Assembly: GCF_000755245.1 (NCBI RefSeq)
Contig: NZ_BBMP01000004.1
Location: 76,440 to 140,439 of the forward strand
Source: Halococcus sediminicola
Lineage (GTDB): Archaea; Halobacteriota; Halobacteria; Halobacteriales; Halococcaceae
DNA length: 64,000 bases
Reading direction: 5' to 3'
Below are positions 54,251 through 62,783 of this stretch, in pieces. Each line of letters starts with the position of its first letter. The stretch's first letter is position 1. The notes beneath the pieces were generated by a model, which was not told where the DNA came from, made no database searches, and saw only the letters and a list, made by a program, of their open reading frames with translations. A program made the translations under genes and the position numbers.

Positions 54251-54256
54251 TTTTAT
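54251..54256 (+). promoter_or_regulatory. TATA box of orc1/cdc6
   Basis: TTTTAT, 25-30 bases before the ATG at 54281, predicting a leaderless transcript that starts within reach of Orc1 bound to the right-hand boxes (possible autoregulation). Confidence 0.5.
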
Positions 54257-54280
54257 CTACGCTATGCGCCAGTTGGTGGC

Positions 54281-55540
54281 ATGTCCGGGTACTCTCGATC
54301 GGTAACTCCTTTCGAGAATCCGAACGCTCTTGAGGAATCGTATCAACCGGACGAGATCCAAGGTCGGAGCGACGAGACCCACGAAGTCCAACGGGTCTTC
54401 CAGCCTGTTATTGACAACGAACCGCCTCGCAACGCATTTCTGTATGGACTCTCTGGTTTGGGAAAGACTGCGACGACTCAGTACGAGCTCAACCAGCTTG
54501 CTGCATCGGCTGAGGAGTACAACGACATTCGACTCACGACAATTCGGCAGAACTGCAACGACCTCAATTCGTCGTATCAGGTGGCGATTACGCTCGCCAA
54601 TCAGATCCTTCCGCCAAATTCTCAGTTGCCTCGATCGGGGCTCCCGGCTGGTCAGATATATGAGACGCTATTCGAGCAAATAAATCAGTTGGGGACAGCA
54701 GCCGATGACATTCGAGATTATGTCATCATCGTCCTGGATGAGTTCGACAACATTGGGTCGAGTGACCGCTTGCTCTACCAAATACCACAAGCGAGAGCGA
54801 ACGACCGCCTGAACAATGTCTGGCCATGCCTGATTGGGATCAGTAACGACATCACCTTCAGGGAAAATCTCAGTCCCAAGGTTCAATCCTCACTCTGTGA
54901 GCGCGAGATCACGTTTTCCGCCTACGACGCTGACGAACTCTCTGCGATTCTCACTCATCGGTCCCAAATCGCTTTCAAAGAGGGAGCAGTTGATACGGAG
55001 GTCCTTAATCTCGCAGCAGCCTATGGTGCTCAGGAAGGTGGGGACGCGAGATACTCCATCGATCTCCTGCGGAGCGCTGGTGAAATCGCGAAAGCGGAAG
55101 GCAGAGAAACCGTCGAGAGACACGACCTCGAAGAGGCACGCGACGACGTGGAACGAAACCGAGTCTCGGAAACACTCTCATCGATGGGGATTCACGAGCA
55201 TCTGGCCGCTGCGGCTCTCTTGTACCTGAAATACGAAGGCGAAACTCCGGTGGTGAGAGCAGACCTCTATCCCGTTTATCGAAAATTCGCCGAGGAGATC
55301 TTGGGAGACTCAAACAACATGCGCCGACTTCATTCCCATCTCGGTGATTTAGATATGCTGGGTCTCATCAGCCGAAGCAGAATCATCACGCCAGAAGGTC
55401 GAAAATTTGAGTACCGAATCGACTCGTTGCGGGCGAGTCTCCTGTTAGAATCACTCCAATCGCTTGAGGTTCCGGCGGTACCCTCCGATAGCAGCCTGAT
55501 CCCGTCGGATCTCCACGAGTTGATCATTGACGAGGGCTGA
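54281..55540 (+). CDS. orc1: Orc1/Cdc6 replication initiator
   Basis: 419 aa AAA+ initiator. Walker A is YGLSGLGKTATTQ (about residue 56), Walker B VIIVLDEFDNIG, with sensor GISNDITF. The Cdc6 lid follows (GDARYSIDLLRSAGEIA), then a C-terminal winged helix (VVRADLYPVYRKFAEEI ... LGDLDMLGLI). It binds the adjacent origin boxes and loads MCM. Haloarchaea use several orc/origin pairs, often on plasmids and islands; this one's AT-richer coding style and mobile surroundings fit an acquired replicon. Confidence 0.92.
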   Translation: MSGYSRSVTPFENPNALEESYQPDEIQGRSDETHEVQRVFQPVIDNEPPRNAFLYGLSGLGKTATTQYELNQLAASAEEYNDIRLTTIRQNCNDLNSSYQVAITLANQILPPNSQLPRSGLPAGQIYETLFEQINQLGTAADDIRDYVIIVLDEFDNIGSSDRLLYQIPQARANDRLNNVWPCLIGISNDITFRENLSPKVQSSLCEREITFSAYDADELSAILTHRSQIAFKEGAVDTEVLNLAAAYGAQEGGDARYSIDLLRSAGEIAKAEGRETVERHDLEEARDDVERNRVSETLSSMGIHEHLAAAALLYLKYEGETPVVRADLYPVYRKFAEEILGDSNNMRRLHSHLGDLDMLGLISRSRIITPEGRKFEYRIDSLRASLLLESLQSLEVPAVPSDSSLIPSDLHELIIDEG

Positions 55541-55698
55541 GCGAACTCCAGTCACAGGCTCACTACTGGTGTTTCAAACCGCAGCCGGACAAGTACGATC
55601 GCTACGATTTTCAGGTGATGGCCCTCGATGAATCCATCGACACGTTCGCAAACGACTCCTGAAAACATCTTTCCTCCCGCCCTTCAGAACAACTCCCA
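55541..55698. other. spacer with gene tail
   Basis: A plus-strand frame reads HYWCFKPQPDKYDRYDFQVM to DTFANDS and stops at 55661-55663, without a start codon; it looks like the end of a lost gene. The rest is promoter for the next gene. Confidence 0.35.
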
Positions 55699-56079
55699 AT
55701 GATACCTGTCTCAGTCGACTCCGACGGCGGTGTATCGCGATCCAGCACCGCTGTTCGGCTGGTGATGGCTGTTGTGCTCGTTGCCGGCCTCTTCTTCCAG
55801 CGATTCCAGTTCGCCCTTCCGATTGCTGCGGCAGTGTACGCGCTTCTTGAAGGCTACCGCGTATACACGCTAAGCAATCAACGCAGCGTCGAGATGCCGG
55901 AGCTGGTCAGTCGCTCAGGTGTTCTCCTCCGGCGAGTGGAGATCTGGGCCGCGATCATCTTCACGTTTGGATTTGAGCTTCTGATCGGCAGTCTGCCGCT
56001 ACTCGGCCTGCTCGCGAGCGCGCTTCTGTACCTCGGTGGCCTGTTCACCCAAGTGATCCGCCATCAGCCAGAGCTATAG
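55699..56079 (+). CDS. small membrane protein, function unknown
   Basis: 126 aa with hydrophobic segments at about residues 21-35, 40-53, 80-96 and 98-116. A cytoplasmic basic loop (SRSGVLLRRVE) lies between. No family recognised. Its stop codon overlaps the first bases of R1 copy 4, so any transcript would carry the two hairpins at its 3' end. Confidence 0.6.
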   Translation: MIPVSVDSDGGVSRSSTAVRLVMAVVLVAGLFFQRFQFALPIAAAVYALLEGYRVYTLSNQRSVEMPELVSRSGVLLRRVEIWAAIIFTFGFELLIGSLPLLGLLASALLYLGGLFTQVIRHQPEL

Positions 56080-56167
56080 AGAGTAGCACTGAGCTTCGGA
56101 GTTCTCATATCACAGGCTGCCGACTCGTTGGAGTCGGCGTGCGAGATACAGGGCGCGTATCTTGCAA
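56078..56167 (+). repeat. two-hairpin repeat element R1, copy 4
   Basis: Starts AGAGAGTAGCACTGAG, then TCATATCACAG, hairpin 1 (GCCGACTC-GTTG-GAGTCGGC, eight perfect pairs) and the core GTGCGAGATAC, AGGGCGC, GTATCTTGCAA at 56139-56167. Against copy 1, two hairpin-1 pairs change from T-A to C-G on both sides. Confidence 0.78.
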
Positions 56168-56179
56168 ATTGCCCGCACT

Positions 56180-56637
56180 CAATGGCGATGAGTTGCGAAC
56201 ACCCCGCCTCACGAGTTCTTCATCGGTCTCGTAGGAGTAGATGGTTGCCTCCCACCGCCGCGAGATCGATTCGATCATTGCACTCCGCACACCTGCCTCA
56301 TGGACGAAGACGATCCGTTCACTACGCTGATGTGCCGTCTCACTACCCTGTACCGTTCTTGTTCACGGAAGATGTCTTCGAGTACCGACCCAGTTTCGAT
56401 GCCCACGCCGAAATTCTTTCCCACATTCGGGGCGATGAACGCGACAGCGTTGCTCGCACGCGCAAATTCAATACTCTGGGTCGCCGCATCCATCTCATCA
56501 AGGTCAATATCGGTATCGAGAGCGAGAAATGCATTAACGCCTGGATCAACGCGGAGATCCAGAATGATGTATCTGTTGACCCCCGTTGCTCTACCTGCCG
56601 GAATCGTTTTTGGGCTCCTGTTCGTAGCGACATACAC
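56180..56637 (-). pseudogene. frameshifted gene of unknown function
   Basis: Frame one (56637 leftwards) gives LDLRVDPGVNAFLALDTD and GKNFGVGIETGSVLEDIF, then runs out at QVCGVQ. The continuation ERIVFVHEAGVRSAMIESI ... RRWEATIYSYETDEELV is in another frame to about 56180. One indel near 56310 would join them. Family unknown. The 5' end overlaps a plus-strand membrane peptide frame. Confidence 0.4.
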
Positions 56638-56644
56638 GGGGTGA
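56564..56644 (+). CDS. possible 26-aa membrane peptide
   Basis: MMYLLTPVALPAGIVFGLLF then VATYTG and stop: a single hydrophobic helix. It ends seven bases before the next ATG (56652), so the two could be a small operon. It overlaps the antisense pseudogene. Confidence 0.35.
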   Translation: MMYLLTPVALPAGIVFGLLFVATYTG

Positions 56645-56651
56645 CAGCGTC

Positions 56652-56810
56652 ATGACCGCAGGTGAATCGTGGCTCAAGGACAGGGGCATCGATGAACTCG
56701 AAGAATGCGAAGCCACACAGGACGACGAATACGTGTTGCTTCAGCACGAATCAAAGCGTAGCGATGAATGGCTCAGATTCGAAGGCGAAACTGTAGAAAT
56801 CCGTCGCTGA
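56652..56810 (+). CDS. 52-aa protein, DUF7331-like
   Basis: SWLKDRGIDELEECEATQDD, then EYVLLQHESKRSDEWLRFEG and a basic end. Similar short proteins with a YVxLxHE...DxWI/L core are frequent in haloarchaea. Function unknown. Confidence 0.5.
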   Translation: MTAGESWLKDRGIDELEECEATQDDEYVLLQHESKRSDEWLRFEGETVEIRR

Positions 56811-57270
56811 AAGCGTTTTCTTCTGATTTCTTTGTTGAGCTTCGAAGCAAGAACAGCGAAAAGCAAGAACACAAATCCCCAACAAGCAGTTTGAAACTAC
56901 TAAAAACAGATGTTTCAAAGCGTGAAAGGCACGAATCGTCGCAGCAGCCAATCTGATGCTTTCTCATTCTATTCAGGAACTTACTTCGATCGCTCATCTG
57001 TAGGAGATTGTTGATAGAGTCTCCCCGATCAAGACGGGACCCGATATCGGAGCTCGGGATGATTCTCAGGGTGGATATCAGCTCACTGGAAAACCGATTG
57101 AATCGCAAGAGGGCTCTCTATCAACAATGCATTACTCAGGAGCGTACCTCGATTCTAGCCGCAGCTATGCGATTGTCTTGTATAAAGACGAATGGGACAG
57201 AACCATGCTGGTTCGAAGGGTTGCACGTGAAAGCAATTGCGGTATACGATACTCAGCACTTTACCTCAAT
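56811..57270. other. AT-rich spacer, no gene seen
   Basis: About 460 bases of low GC with no confident gene on either strand. Open frames upstream of 57271 in the ABC frame (from 57127) have no family features. Confidence 0.4.
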
Positions 57271-58173
57271 ATGAGTAACAAAAACAACATCGATATCAAG
57301 GCTGACGATGGTGCACAGAGGACCAGCAGCGCTCGACAGACCGGAGTTGACGCCCAACAGCCCAAGGTCGATGCGAAGTCGGATCGCGGAGCATCCGGAG
57401 CGGTCGAGATCGATGATCTGACAAAAATCTACGATCCGGATGGTGACAGGGTTGTCGCTGTTGAGGACATGAGCCTCGATATCGGTGCCGAGGAGTTCGT
57501 TACCATCCTCGGTCCGTCAGGATGTGGGAAAAGTACCGTGATGGAGTGTGTAGCGGGCTATCTCCAGCCGACTGAAGGTGAGGTTCGAGTCGACGGCGAG
57601 CGCGTCACGGAACCGAATCCTTCCCGCGGCGTAGTCTTTCAGTCGAACCGACTCTTCCCGTGGAAAACCATCGTCGAGAACATTCGATTCGGCCCACAGA
57701 TGCGAGATGATGTCGATGACGAGCGTGTGGCGTCGCTCATTGACGAGATGGGACTCGAGGGATTCGAAGATTCCTATCCACACGAACTCTCTGGTGGCAT
57801 GCAACAGCGAGCTGAACTCGCCCGTCTGCTGGCGAACGACCCAGATATCATGCTGATGGACGAACCGTTCAGCGGGCTTGATGCAATGACGAAAGAGCTG
57901 ATGCAGGAAAATCTCCTTGATGTCTGGGAGGATGAAGATCGGACTGCACTCTTCATCACCCATGATGTCGAGGAAGCCATCCTGCTCGCCGATAGGGTTG
58001 TAGTAATGACTGCTCGCCCAGGACAGGTCAAGGAGATCCTTGAGGTAGACTTGGAGCGACCACGCTCGCTTGAGATGGTCACCAGCGACGAGTTCACGCA
58101 GGTGAAACGACGCGCGCTTGATCTTATTCATGCTGAGGCCGAGAGTGCGCTCGAACAGGCCGAGTCCCAATAA
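57271..58173 (+). CDS. orphan ABC transporter ATP-binding protein (nitrate/sulfonate/taurine type)
   Basis: 300 aa from ATG at 57271. After a hydrophilic N-terminal extension (about 45 residues) come Walker A GPSGCGKST, Q-loop VVFQSNRLFPWKTIVENI, signature LSGGMQQRAELARLL, Walker B IMLMDEPFSGLD and H-loop THD. The PW after the Q-loop is typical of SsuB/TauB/NrtD-like ATPases. No permease or binding protein gene is nearby, so it must serve a distant transporter or be a relic. Confidence 0.82.
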   Translation: MSNKNNIDIKADDGAQRTSSARQTGVDAQQPKVDAKSDRGASGAVEIDDLTKIYDPDGDRVVAVEDMSLDIGAEEFVTILGPSGCGKSTVMECVAGYLQPTEGEVRVDGERVTEPNPSRGVVFQSNRLFPWKTIVENIRFGPQMRDDVDDERVASLIDEMGLEGFEDSYPHELSGGMQQRAELARLLANDPDIMLMDEPFSGLDAMTKELMQENLLDVWEDEDRTALFITHDVEEAILLADRVVVMTARPGQVKEILEVDLERPRSLEMVTSDEFTQVKRRALDLIHAEAESALEQAESQ

Positions 58174-58219
58174 TGGCGTTCGCTCATGTGTAGCATATTG
58201 TTGATGAAACTCCCTCTTG

Positions 58220-58421
58220 GGCACTGTCTAGATAAGCGAGTTCGGGCGAGTGAGTGTAGATCTCTGGAGAATTACTTCGAGTTCAGACGAAGATTCTTGA
58301 GCAACCGGCTGATCGCCTCTCCGTCTCATCACTCGCCGAATCAGCTCTCGTCTCTTTCCATTTCTCACTCCGACCTCTCAAACCCTCGAAATCGTCCGAT
58401 CCGTCTTAACTAGACAGTGCC
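58220..58421. mobile_element. 202-bp MITE-like element
   Basis: Perfect 12-bp terminal inverted repeats GGCACTGTCTAG / CTAGACAGTGCC. Similarity extends inward (left GATAAGCGAGTTCGGGCGAG; right, opposite strand, TTAAGACGGATCGGACGA). No coding capacity. GGCACTGTCTAG-type ends recall haloarchaeal IS6-family elements, so this is probably a non-autonomous derivative. No clear target duplication. Confidence 0.7.
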
Positions 58422-58667
58422 GTTTTCTATCTCATCTCAATTATTCAACCTATCGGAATTAGCCAACCCAGTTTAAACAGATAGTATCTTTACATGAAAA
58501 TTCACACAGGATATACCGGTCTTTCCCTTGGTAGACATGATATCTGTCTTGGTGCTCAGTCGAAATTGTCCGATTTTGGTTAGTGGAAATGTATTTCGCA
58601 GATTTATCTCGTGAGTTCTCTGTTCTATCGAGCACACCGTTTTACGGTCGTAGCGCGAACAGTGCAT

Positions 58668-58955
58668 ATGCCAACCTACATTGCCCAAATTGCCGTGAAC
58701 GAGGACGAATACCAGAACCCACAGGAGTTGATATCGATCTGGGGAACCATCAAGCAGGATATCGAAGAGATTGGTGGTGACATCCTCCAGACGTATGCGG
58801 TTCTCGGTGGCTACGATTTCCATCTCGCTTTCGAAGTCGAGAGCGGTGAGATGGCCTTCCAAGTCTCACAGGCCATCGAACGGCATGGTCTCGATACGGA
58901 AACGATGCGAACGCTCCCAGTTGAGCGCATCGGTGAACTCGTTGACGATATCTAA
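58668..58955 (+). CDS. GYD domain protein
   Basis: 95 aa. YIAQIAVNEDEYQNPQELISIW, then YAVLGGYDFHLAFEVESGEMA is the ferredoxin-like GYD fold (PF08734), with its GGYD signature. Small dimeric alpha/beta protein, function unknown. The ATG at 58668 is supported by a TTTTA box at 58640-58644. Confidence 0.8.
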   Translation: MPTYIAQIAVNEDEYQNPQELISIWGTIKQDIEEIGGDILQTYAVLGGYDFHLAFEVESGEMAFQVSQAIERHGLDTETMRTLPVERIGELVDDI

Positions 58956-58979
58956 TTCTACACGGTCAATCTGTTGTTT

Positions 58980-59144
58980 CTATATAGTATCTGATTGAGC
59001 ATGATCGTTGTCTTCATCTGCATCAAATTCCTCGCCACAGCTGACACACCGATACATACCAACAGCACCTCCCTCAATCCGCTCAACATCATCTGAATCG
59101 CAAGCAGGACAGGACGGTCCGCCGATTCTAGGGTTGTCATCCAT
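58980..59144 (-). CDS. 54-aa zinc-ribbon protein
   Basis: PSCPACDSDDVERIEGG and MYRCVSCGEEFDADED give CxxC-xn-CxxC with an acidic tail, closely resembling the pair at 47902 and 48060. Convergent with the GYD gene. Probably zinc-binding; function unknown. Confidence 0.7.
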   Translation of the reverse strand: MDDNPRIGGPSCPACDSDDVERIEGGAVGMYRCVSCGEEFDADEDNDHAQSDTI

Positions 59145-59479
59145 GGATGGATCTCTGTAAGATGGGCGTTGGGAATAAATTTCTCGGTGATACTATTTTC
59201 TCAGCCCCTGAAGTTCCGTATGAGACAAGGATCCTTCGAAGCCGAGTTGAGCGGTGATAGCTAGCCTCCTGACAAAGCCGGTCAATTGGCCGAGTTAACG
59301 ACACGAACCGGGAAGGCTTCGGCAGCGGATGTGCACACGAGTCCGCGGCTCTCGTGTTTCATCGAGGAATGGTGGTTTCGCAGCGTGAAACCGGTATGAT
59401 GCGTCGATCATACTAGTGTAGTTTCTACTGATGGGAGATGGTGGATTATATAGAAAAATAAATATCATTCTGCCACAAT
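59145..59479. other. spacer with two adjacent hairpins
   Basis: No gene. Two consecutive stems occur: ACACGAG/CTCGTGT with a 9-nt loop (59335-59357) and GGTTTC/GAAACC with a 7-nt loop (59374-59392). They could be an RNA structure or a terminator; the region is GC-rich compared with its flanks. Confidence 0.4.
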
Positions 59480-59818
59480 ATGGATCTCATGAGCCATCAA
59501 ATTCCGGACAAACAACTCACCCAGTCTCTAATTTTCATCGCAATACTGCTATTTGTGATTCCTGCGATCACTACCCATCTTCCACTCGGAGAATTAGCGA
59601 AGGGAGTCATCACGGTCTGTATTTACGCTATCGCGAGTCTCATTTCGTGGCGATTTGGGAGACTCCGCGCAAGTATCGGCTGGCTATTTTTTGCACTCAG
59701 TATGTGTGTATTGCTATTTATCGGCGTAAATAACGACCTGCCGGCCCTCATGGCATTTTTCGCTTGTTTAGTGGCTGGATTCGGTCTTGTTGTTTCCGAA
59801 GGGCTTGTTGAGACGTGA
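59480..59818 (+). CDS. small polytopic membrane protein
   Basis: 112 aa with about four hydrophobic segments (residues 15-32, 42-57, 66-84, 88-105). The ATG at 59489 is an alternative. No family recognised. Its end abuts a transposase fragment on the opposite strand. Confidence 0.6.
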   Translation: MDLMSHQIPDKQLTQSLIFIAILLFVIPAITTHLPLGELAKGVITVCIYAIASLISWRFGRLRASIGWLFFALSMCVLLFIGVNNDLPALMAFFACLVAGFGLVVSEGLVET

Positions 59819-59822
59819 TCAT

Positions 59823-60005
59823 TCACTCTACAGTGCACTGGTCTCCGTCCCAGTCGTACTCGGTGAGGAACTTATCGAGTGCGCGTTCGCTTTTGGCTGG
59901 AAGAACGTGGTTCGAGATGCTCTGAACGGTCTTGTTGCTGGCTGCAAGAAGACCTGTCACGTAGGTCGTGACGTGGTGTTTTTGTCTCATCGAGAAACAC
60001 TCCAA
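59823..60005 (-). pseudogene. N-terminal fragment of a DDE transposase
   Basis: HHVTTYVTGLLAASNKTVQSI ... LDKFLTEYDWDGDQ resembles the N-terminal domain of haloarchaeal IS4/IS701-type transposases (YVxGLL..NKTV....LxxFL.EYDWD). The frame ends after 60 codons and no catalytic domain follows. Confidence 0.6.
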
Positions 60006-60286
60006 TCAGTCGATTGGCTCAGTACAGGACAAAAACGACATGATCGGTAGCATCAGTGTTTCACCTGCTCTCTACGTGCTCAGGCTACATAACGTGCGAA
60101 GTCAAGTATATAGAGTCGTTAGGCTACACTGCAATCGAACACGATCCTACTGCTATAACGATTCCGTAAAGCAGGAAATTCTGTACTGTTCGTCAATCGA
60201 TGCAACTCCTGCTATACTCAAAAGCCTACCCTTGAAAGCTGAACCTTCAACAGGCGAGACCACAGAGTATCCTCTGATGATCAAAA
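60006..60286. other. AT-rich spacer, no gene seen
   Basis: Low-GC sequence between the transposase fragment and the DUF2267-like gene. It probably holds the latter's promoter; no element is recognised. Confidence 0.4.
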
Positions 60287-60709
60287 ATGGATCAAGATGA
60301 GTTCCTCGATGTCGTTCAGCGGCGTGCACAAGTGAACTCACGCGATGAAGCGTACACCATAGCCCATGCAACACTCTCAGTTCTCGGTCAGCGTATTGGT
60401 CAGAACGAAGCTGAAACCATCGCTTCCCAACTCCCCGAAACATTTGCTAATACGCTCACATCTGAAAACGAAACCACCGAAGAATTTTCAGCAAACGAGT
60501 TCTCTGAACGAGTTCATCGACGACAGATCAAGGAAGAACACTTCAGTGTACCACCTACTGATCGGCATGTCCGCGCTGTAATAGAAGTAGTTGGTATTAT
60601 TACTGGAAATACAGTAGATGATCTACGCAACCAGCTATCCGCTGACTTCGAATCACTCTTCGAACCAGTCAATAATGATACTCACCATTCCGATGAACTA
60701 ACTGGCTGA
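60287..60709 (+). CDS. DUF2267-like protein, island paralogue
   Basis: 140 aa. FLDVVQRRAQVNSRDEAYTIAHATLSVLGQRIGQNEA parallels the 5033 protein, and the later part (ADFESLFEPV) fits the same repeat. It is AT-richer and more divergent, suggesting a separate history. Function unknown. Confidence 0.65.
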   Translation: MDQDEFLDVVQRRAQVNSRDEAYTIAHATLSVLGQRIGQNEAETIASQLPETFANTLTSENETTEEFSANEFSERVHRRQIKEEHFSVPPTDRHVRAVIEVVGIITGNTVDDLRNQLSADFESLFEPVNNDTHHSDELTG

Positions 60710-60802
60710 GTGCTCTGCGCGATTAGATGCTCTTTGTGAACAGCAATGCGCACGAATTTGATGTGGCCGCCAATCACTTCGTTATCAATCTGAGGAATGG
60801 CG

Positions 60803-61261
60803 CTACTCGATCAGTCCCGGGGCGTATGTCCCGCGAAGCTCGGTCTCGTCGATGATATGGGTTCCCAGCGCTTCGCGAAGGTCGTCTTTCGACGCACCGG
60901 AATCAAGCTCAAGTTCGGTATCGAGCGCGTAGAGCCGGAAATGGTAAGTATGCTCTCGATCAGGGGGCCGTGGGCCGCCGTAACCCGTTTCATCGAAGTC
61001 GTTGGACCCTTCTGTGGCACCCGACGGCGGTGACCCCTCTTCAATTCGAGAAGTCTCTGAGTCGATGTTCCAAATGAGCCAGTGGTCCCAGATTTTGCCT
61101 GTTGGTTCTTGGGCGTCGGGGTCATCGACGACCAACGCCAGCGAGGCAGTCTCGACCGGTATCTTTCCGATCTCCAGCGGTGGGTTCACGTTCTCGTTCT
61201 CGTAGCCATACTTGTCGGGAATTGATTCTTTGTCATCGAATACCGGACTGGACAATCGCAT
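60803..61261 (-). CDS. YbhB/YbcL family PEBP-like protein
   Basis: 152 aa from the ATG at 61261 (an ATG at 61267 adds two residues). PEBP ligand-site features are MRLSSPVFDDKESIPDKYG, LALVVDDPDAQEP, DHWLIWNI and GYGGPRPP. These small soluble proteins bind phosphorylated or anionic ligands; their role in archaea is unclear. Single gene. Confidence 0.85.
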   Translation of the reverse strand: MRLSSPVFDDKESIPDKYGYENENVNPPLEIGKIPVETASLALVVDDPDAQEPTGKIWDHWLIWNIDSETSRIEEGSPPSGATEGSNDFDETGYGGPRPPDREHTYHFRLYALDTELELDSGASKDDLREALGTHIIDETELRGTYAPGLIE

Positions 61262-61465
61262 AAACATGGTTTGCAGCCGCCACTTGCGAGAAAGTTGTGG
61301 CTGCGACTGCAACCCGATCAGCACCAATCTGAGTACGTCACCAATTCTCGACCAACTAGCTCAGAAACTCCGAGGCAACCGGTTTTCACTCACCAGTCGA
61401 CGCTTGGGACGGTACTAAGAGTGAATGATGTCTGGCTACGGACACCGGCTCTACCGCAATCGAGT

Positions 61466-62287
61466 TCATAGGTAAGAGTTATCGTATGCTTCGGCCGACC
61501 GCTCCGCGTGGACGTTGCTGCAGTTGGTACATTCGATTCGGCCCATGTCATCCATCGATGTATCTAACGATCCACAGTTAGCGCAGTAGTAGCCGAACTG
61601 ATCGGTATGCTCTTCGTCGGTATACGCGACGAGAAACGCCCCTTCGGTACCTGAATCGTCCTCAGTCTGATCGATATATACTTGTTGACCATTGTCGGCC
61701 GTTGCAGTTATGACACCGTTCGTCGTCTCTGTATTCGGGAGATCGGCATTAGAGTCCTCTTCTATGTTGAAGTCGCCCGCCGTTTCAGCGTCTGTTGAGC
61801 GGTCAGCGTAGACGTGCTCCACGAGCGATTCACCTGCGACCTCGACCTGACGGTCGTCAGTTTGCTCGAACCCGAGTCGCTCGAAAAACTGGTCGCCTTC
61901 CCTGTTGGCTTCGAAAGTACTTGCTTCGATGCGTTCGACATCCTGCTTGTGGAGCGTCTCGATTGCAGTTTCGAACAGCCGAGTGCCGATTCCCTTGCCA
62001 CGATGTTCCGGGTCGACAAACAGCCAGCGAATCGCGCCCTCGCCGTCAGCAAATCTCGCCTCGACGATGCCGCCTATCGTGGTTTCGTCTCCGTTGATGG
62101 TGCTTTCCGCGACAAGCGTGATCGAATCGGGATCTTCGAAGGCTTCCGCGAGCTGTTCTTCGCTGAAATCATCTTCAAGGAGAGCTTCGATCTGCTGCGG
62201 ACTCAGCGCATACGAGGCGGTCAGCGTGCTCTCGATAAGCTCGCGTATTCGTTCGATGCTATCTGTTTCAGGTTCGTGCAGTTCCAT
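61466..62287 (-). CDS. GNAT acetyltransferase with C-terminal DUF5816/zinc-ribbon extension
   Basis: 273 aa from the ATG at 62287. Residues 1-150 are GNAT: IRWLFVDPEHRGKGIGTRLF with the R-G-K-G-I-G acetyl-CoA loop. An acidic linker leads to a C-terminal domain starting about residue 175 (VYIDQTEDDSGTEGAFLVAY) and ending in a zinc ribbon, CANC and CTNC. The C-terminal half resembles DUF5816 proteins. The fusion may bind zinc or nucleic acid while acetylating a partner. Confidence 0.75.
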   Translation of the reverse strand: MELHEPETDSIERIRELIESTLTASYALSPQQIEALLEDDFSEEQLAEAFEDPDSITLVAESTINGDETTIGGIVEARFADGEGAIRWLFVDPEHRGKGIGTRLFETAIETLHKQDVERIEASTFEANREGDQFFERLGFEQTDDRQVEVAGESLVEHVYADRSTDAETAGDFNIEEDSNADLPNTETTNGVITATADNGQQVYIDQTEDDSGTEGAFLVAYTDEEHTDQFGYYCANCGSLDTSMDDMGRIECTNCSNVHAERSAEAYDNSYL

Positions 62288-62399
62288 GTACCCTGTTTCG
62301 CTCTCGATGTCAATAAAACAGCGGAGAATCATTGCTGTCCGTGAACGTCCCGACAGGAGGATAACCTACGAAATGGTATCGGTCGGGAATGGCTACGAT

Positions 62400-62657
62400 C
62401 TACCAACCCCCGTCCGCAGCTGCATCGAGATGGTCGAGGACGTTCTCGATGTGCGAAACGGTTGCTTGATCGTCCACCTCCGCACTGAGACTGACGAGTT
62501 TCTCTTCGAGTTCGACCACTCGATCGCGGTCTGCTTTGGTATCGGCGGTTTTGTCGCCCTCGGCGAGTTCCATCAGGCCTTCGTTGAGGAAGTTGAGGTG
62601 TCGCTGTATTTCGCTATCCGCTGCATCACTAGCACGTTGGAGTTCCGCGCGCAGCAT
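62400..62657 (-). CDS. DUF7553-like coiled-coil protein
   Basis: 85 aa, almost entirely alpha-helical: LQRASDAADSEIQRHLNFL, then VVELEEKLVSLSAEVDDQA and HIENVLDHLD. The pattern matches small haloarchaeal DUF7553-type proteins. Cytoplasmic, function unknown. Confidence 0.7.
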   Translation of the reverse strand: MLRAELQRASDAADSEIQRHLNFLNEGLMELAEGDKTADTKADRDRVVELEEKLVSLSAEVDDQATVSHIENVLDHLDAAADGGW

Positions 62658-62783
62658 CTACGTCGGTTGCCATCGGGGCCCATCCGGTCGGAAGCCGAAT
62701 GGGTGTGATGGCCTTGAGAATAATTTGCAGTAACTGGAAAATCAAGCGAATACTGTTAAGCTCTGGCACCCAAACCAGCAGAT

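Noticed and set aside
55045..55060. GCGAGATAC word inside orc1 as a further R1 copy
   Set aside because: Only nine bases match and no hairpin partner follows; it is coding sequence.
57127..57270. N-terminal extension of the orphan ABC ATPase
   Set aside because: The extra 48 residues have no ABC features and the ATG at 57271 already gives a long N-terminal extension.
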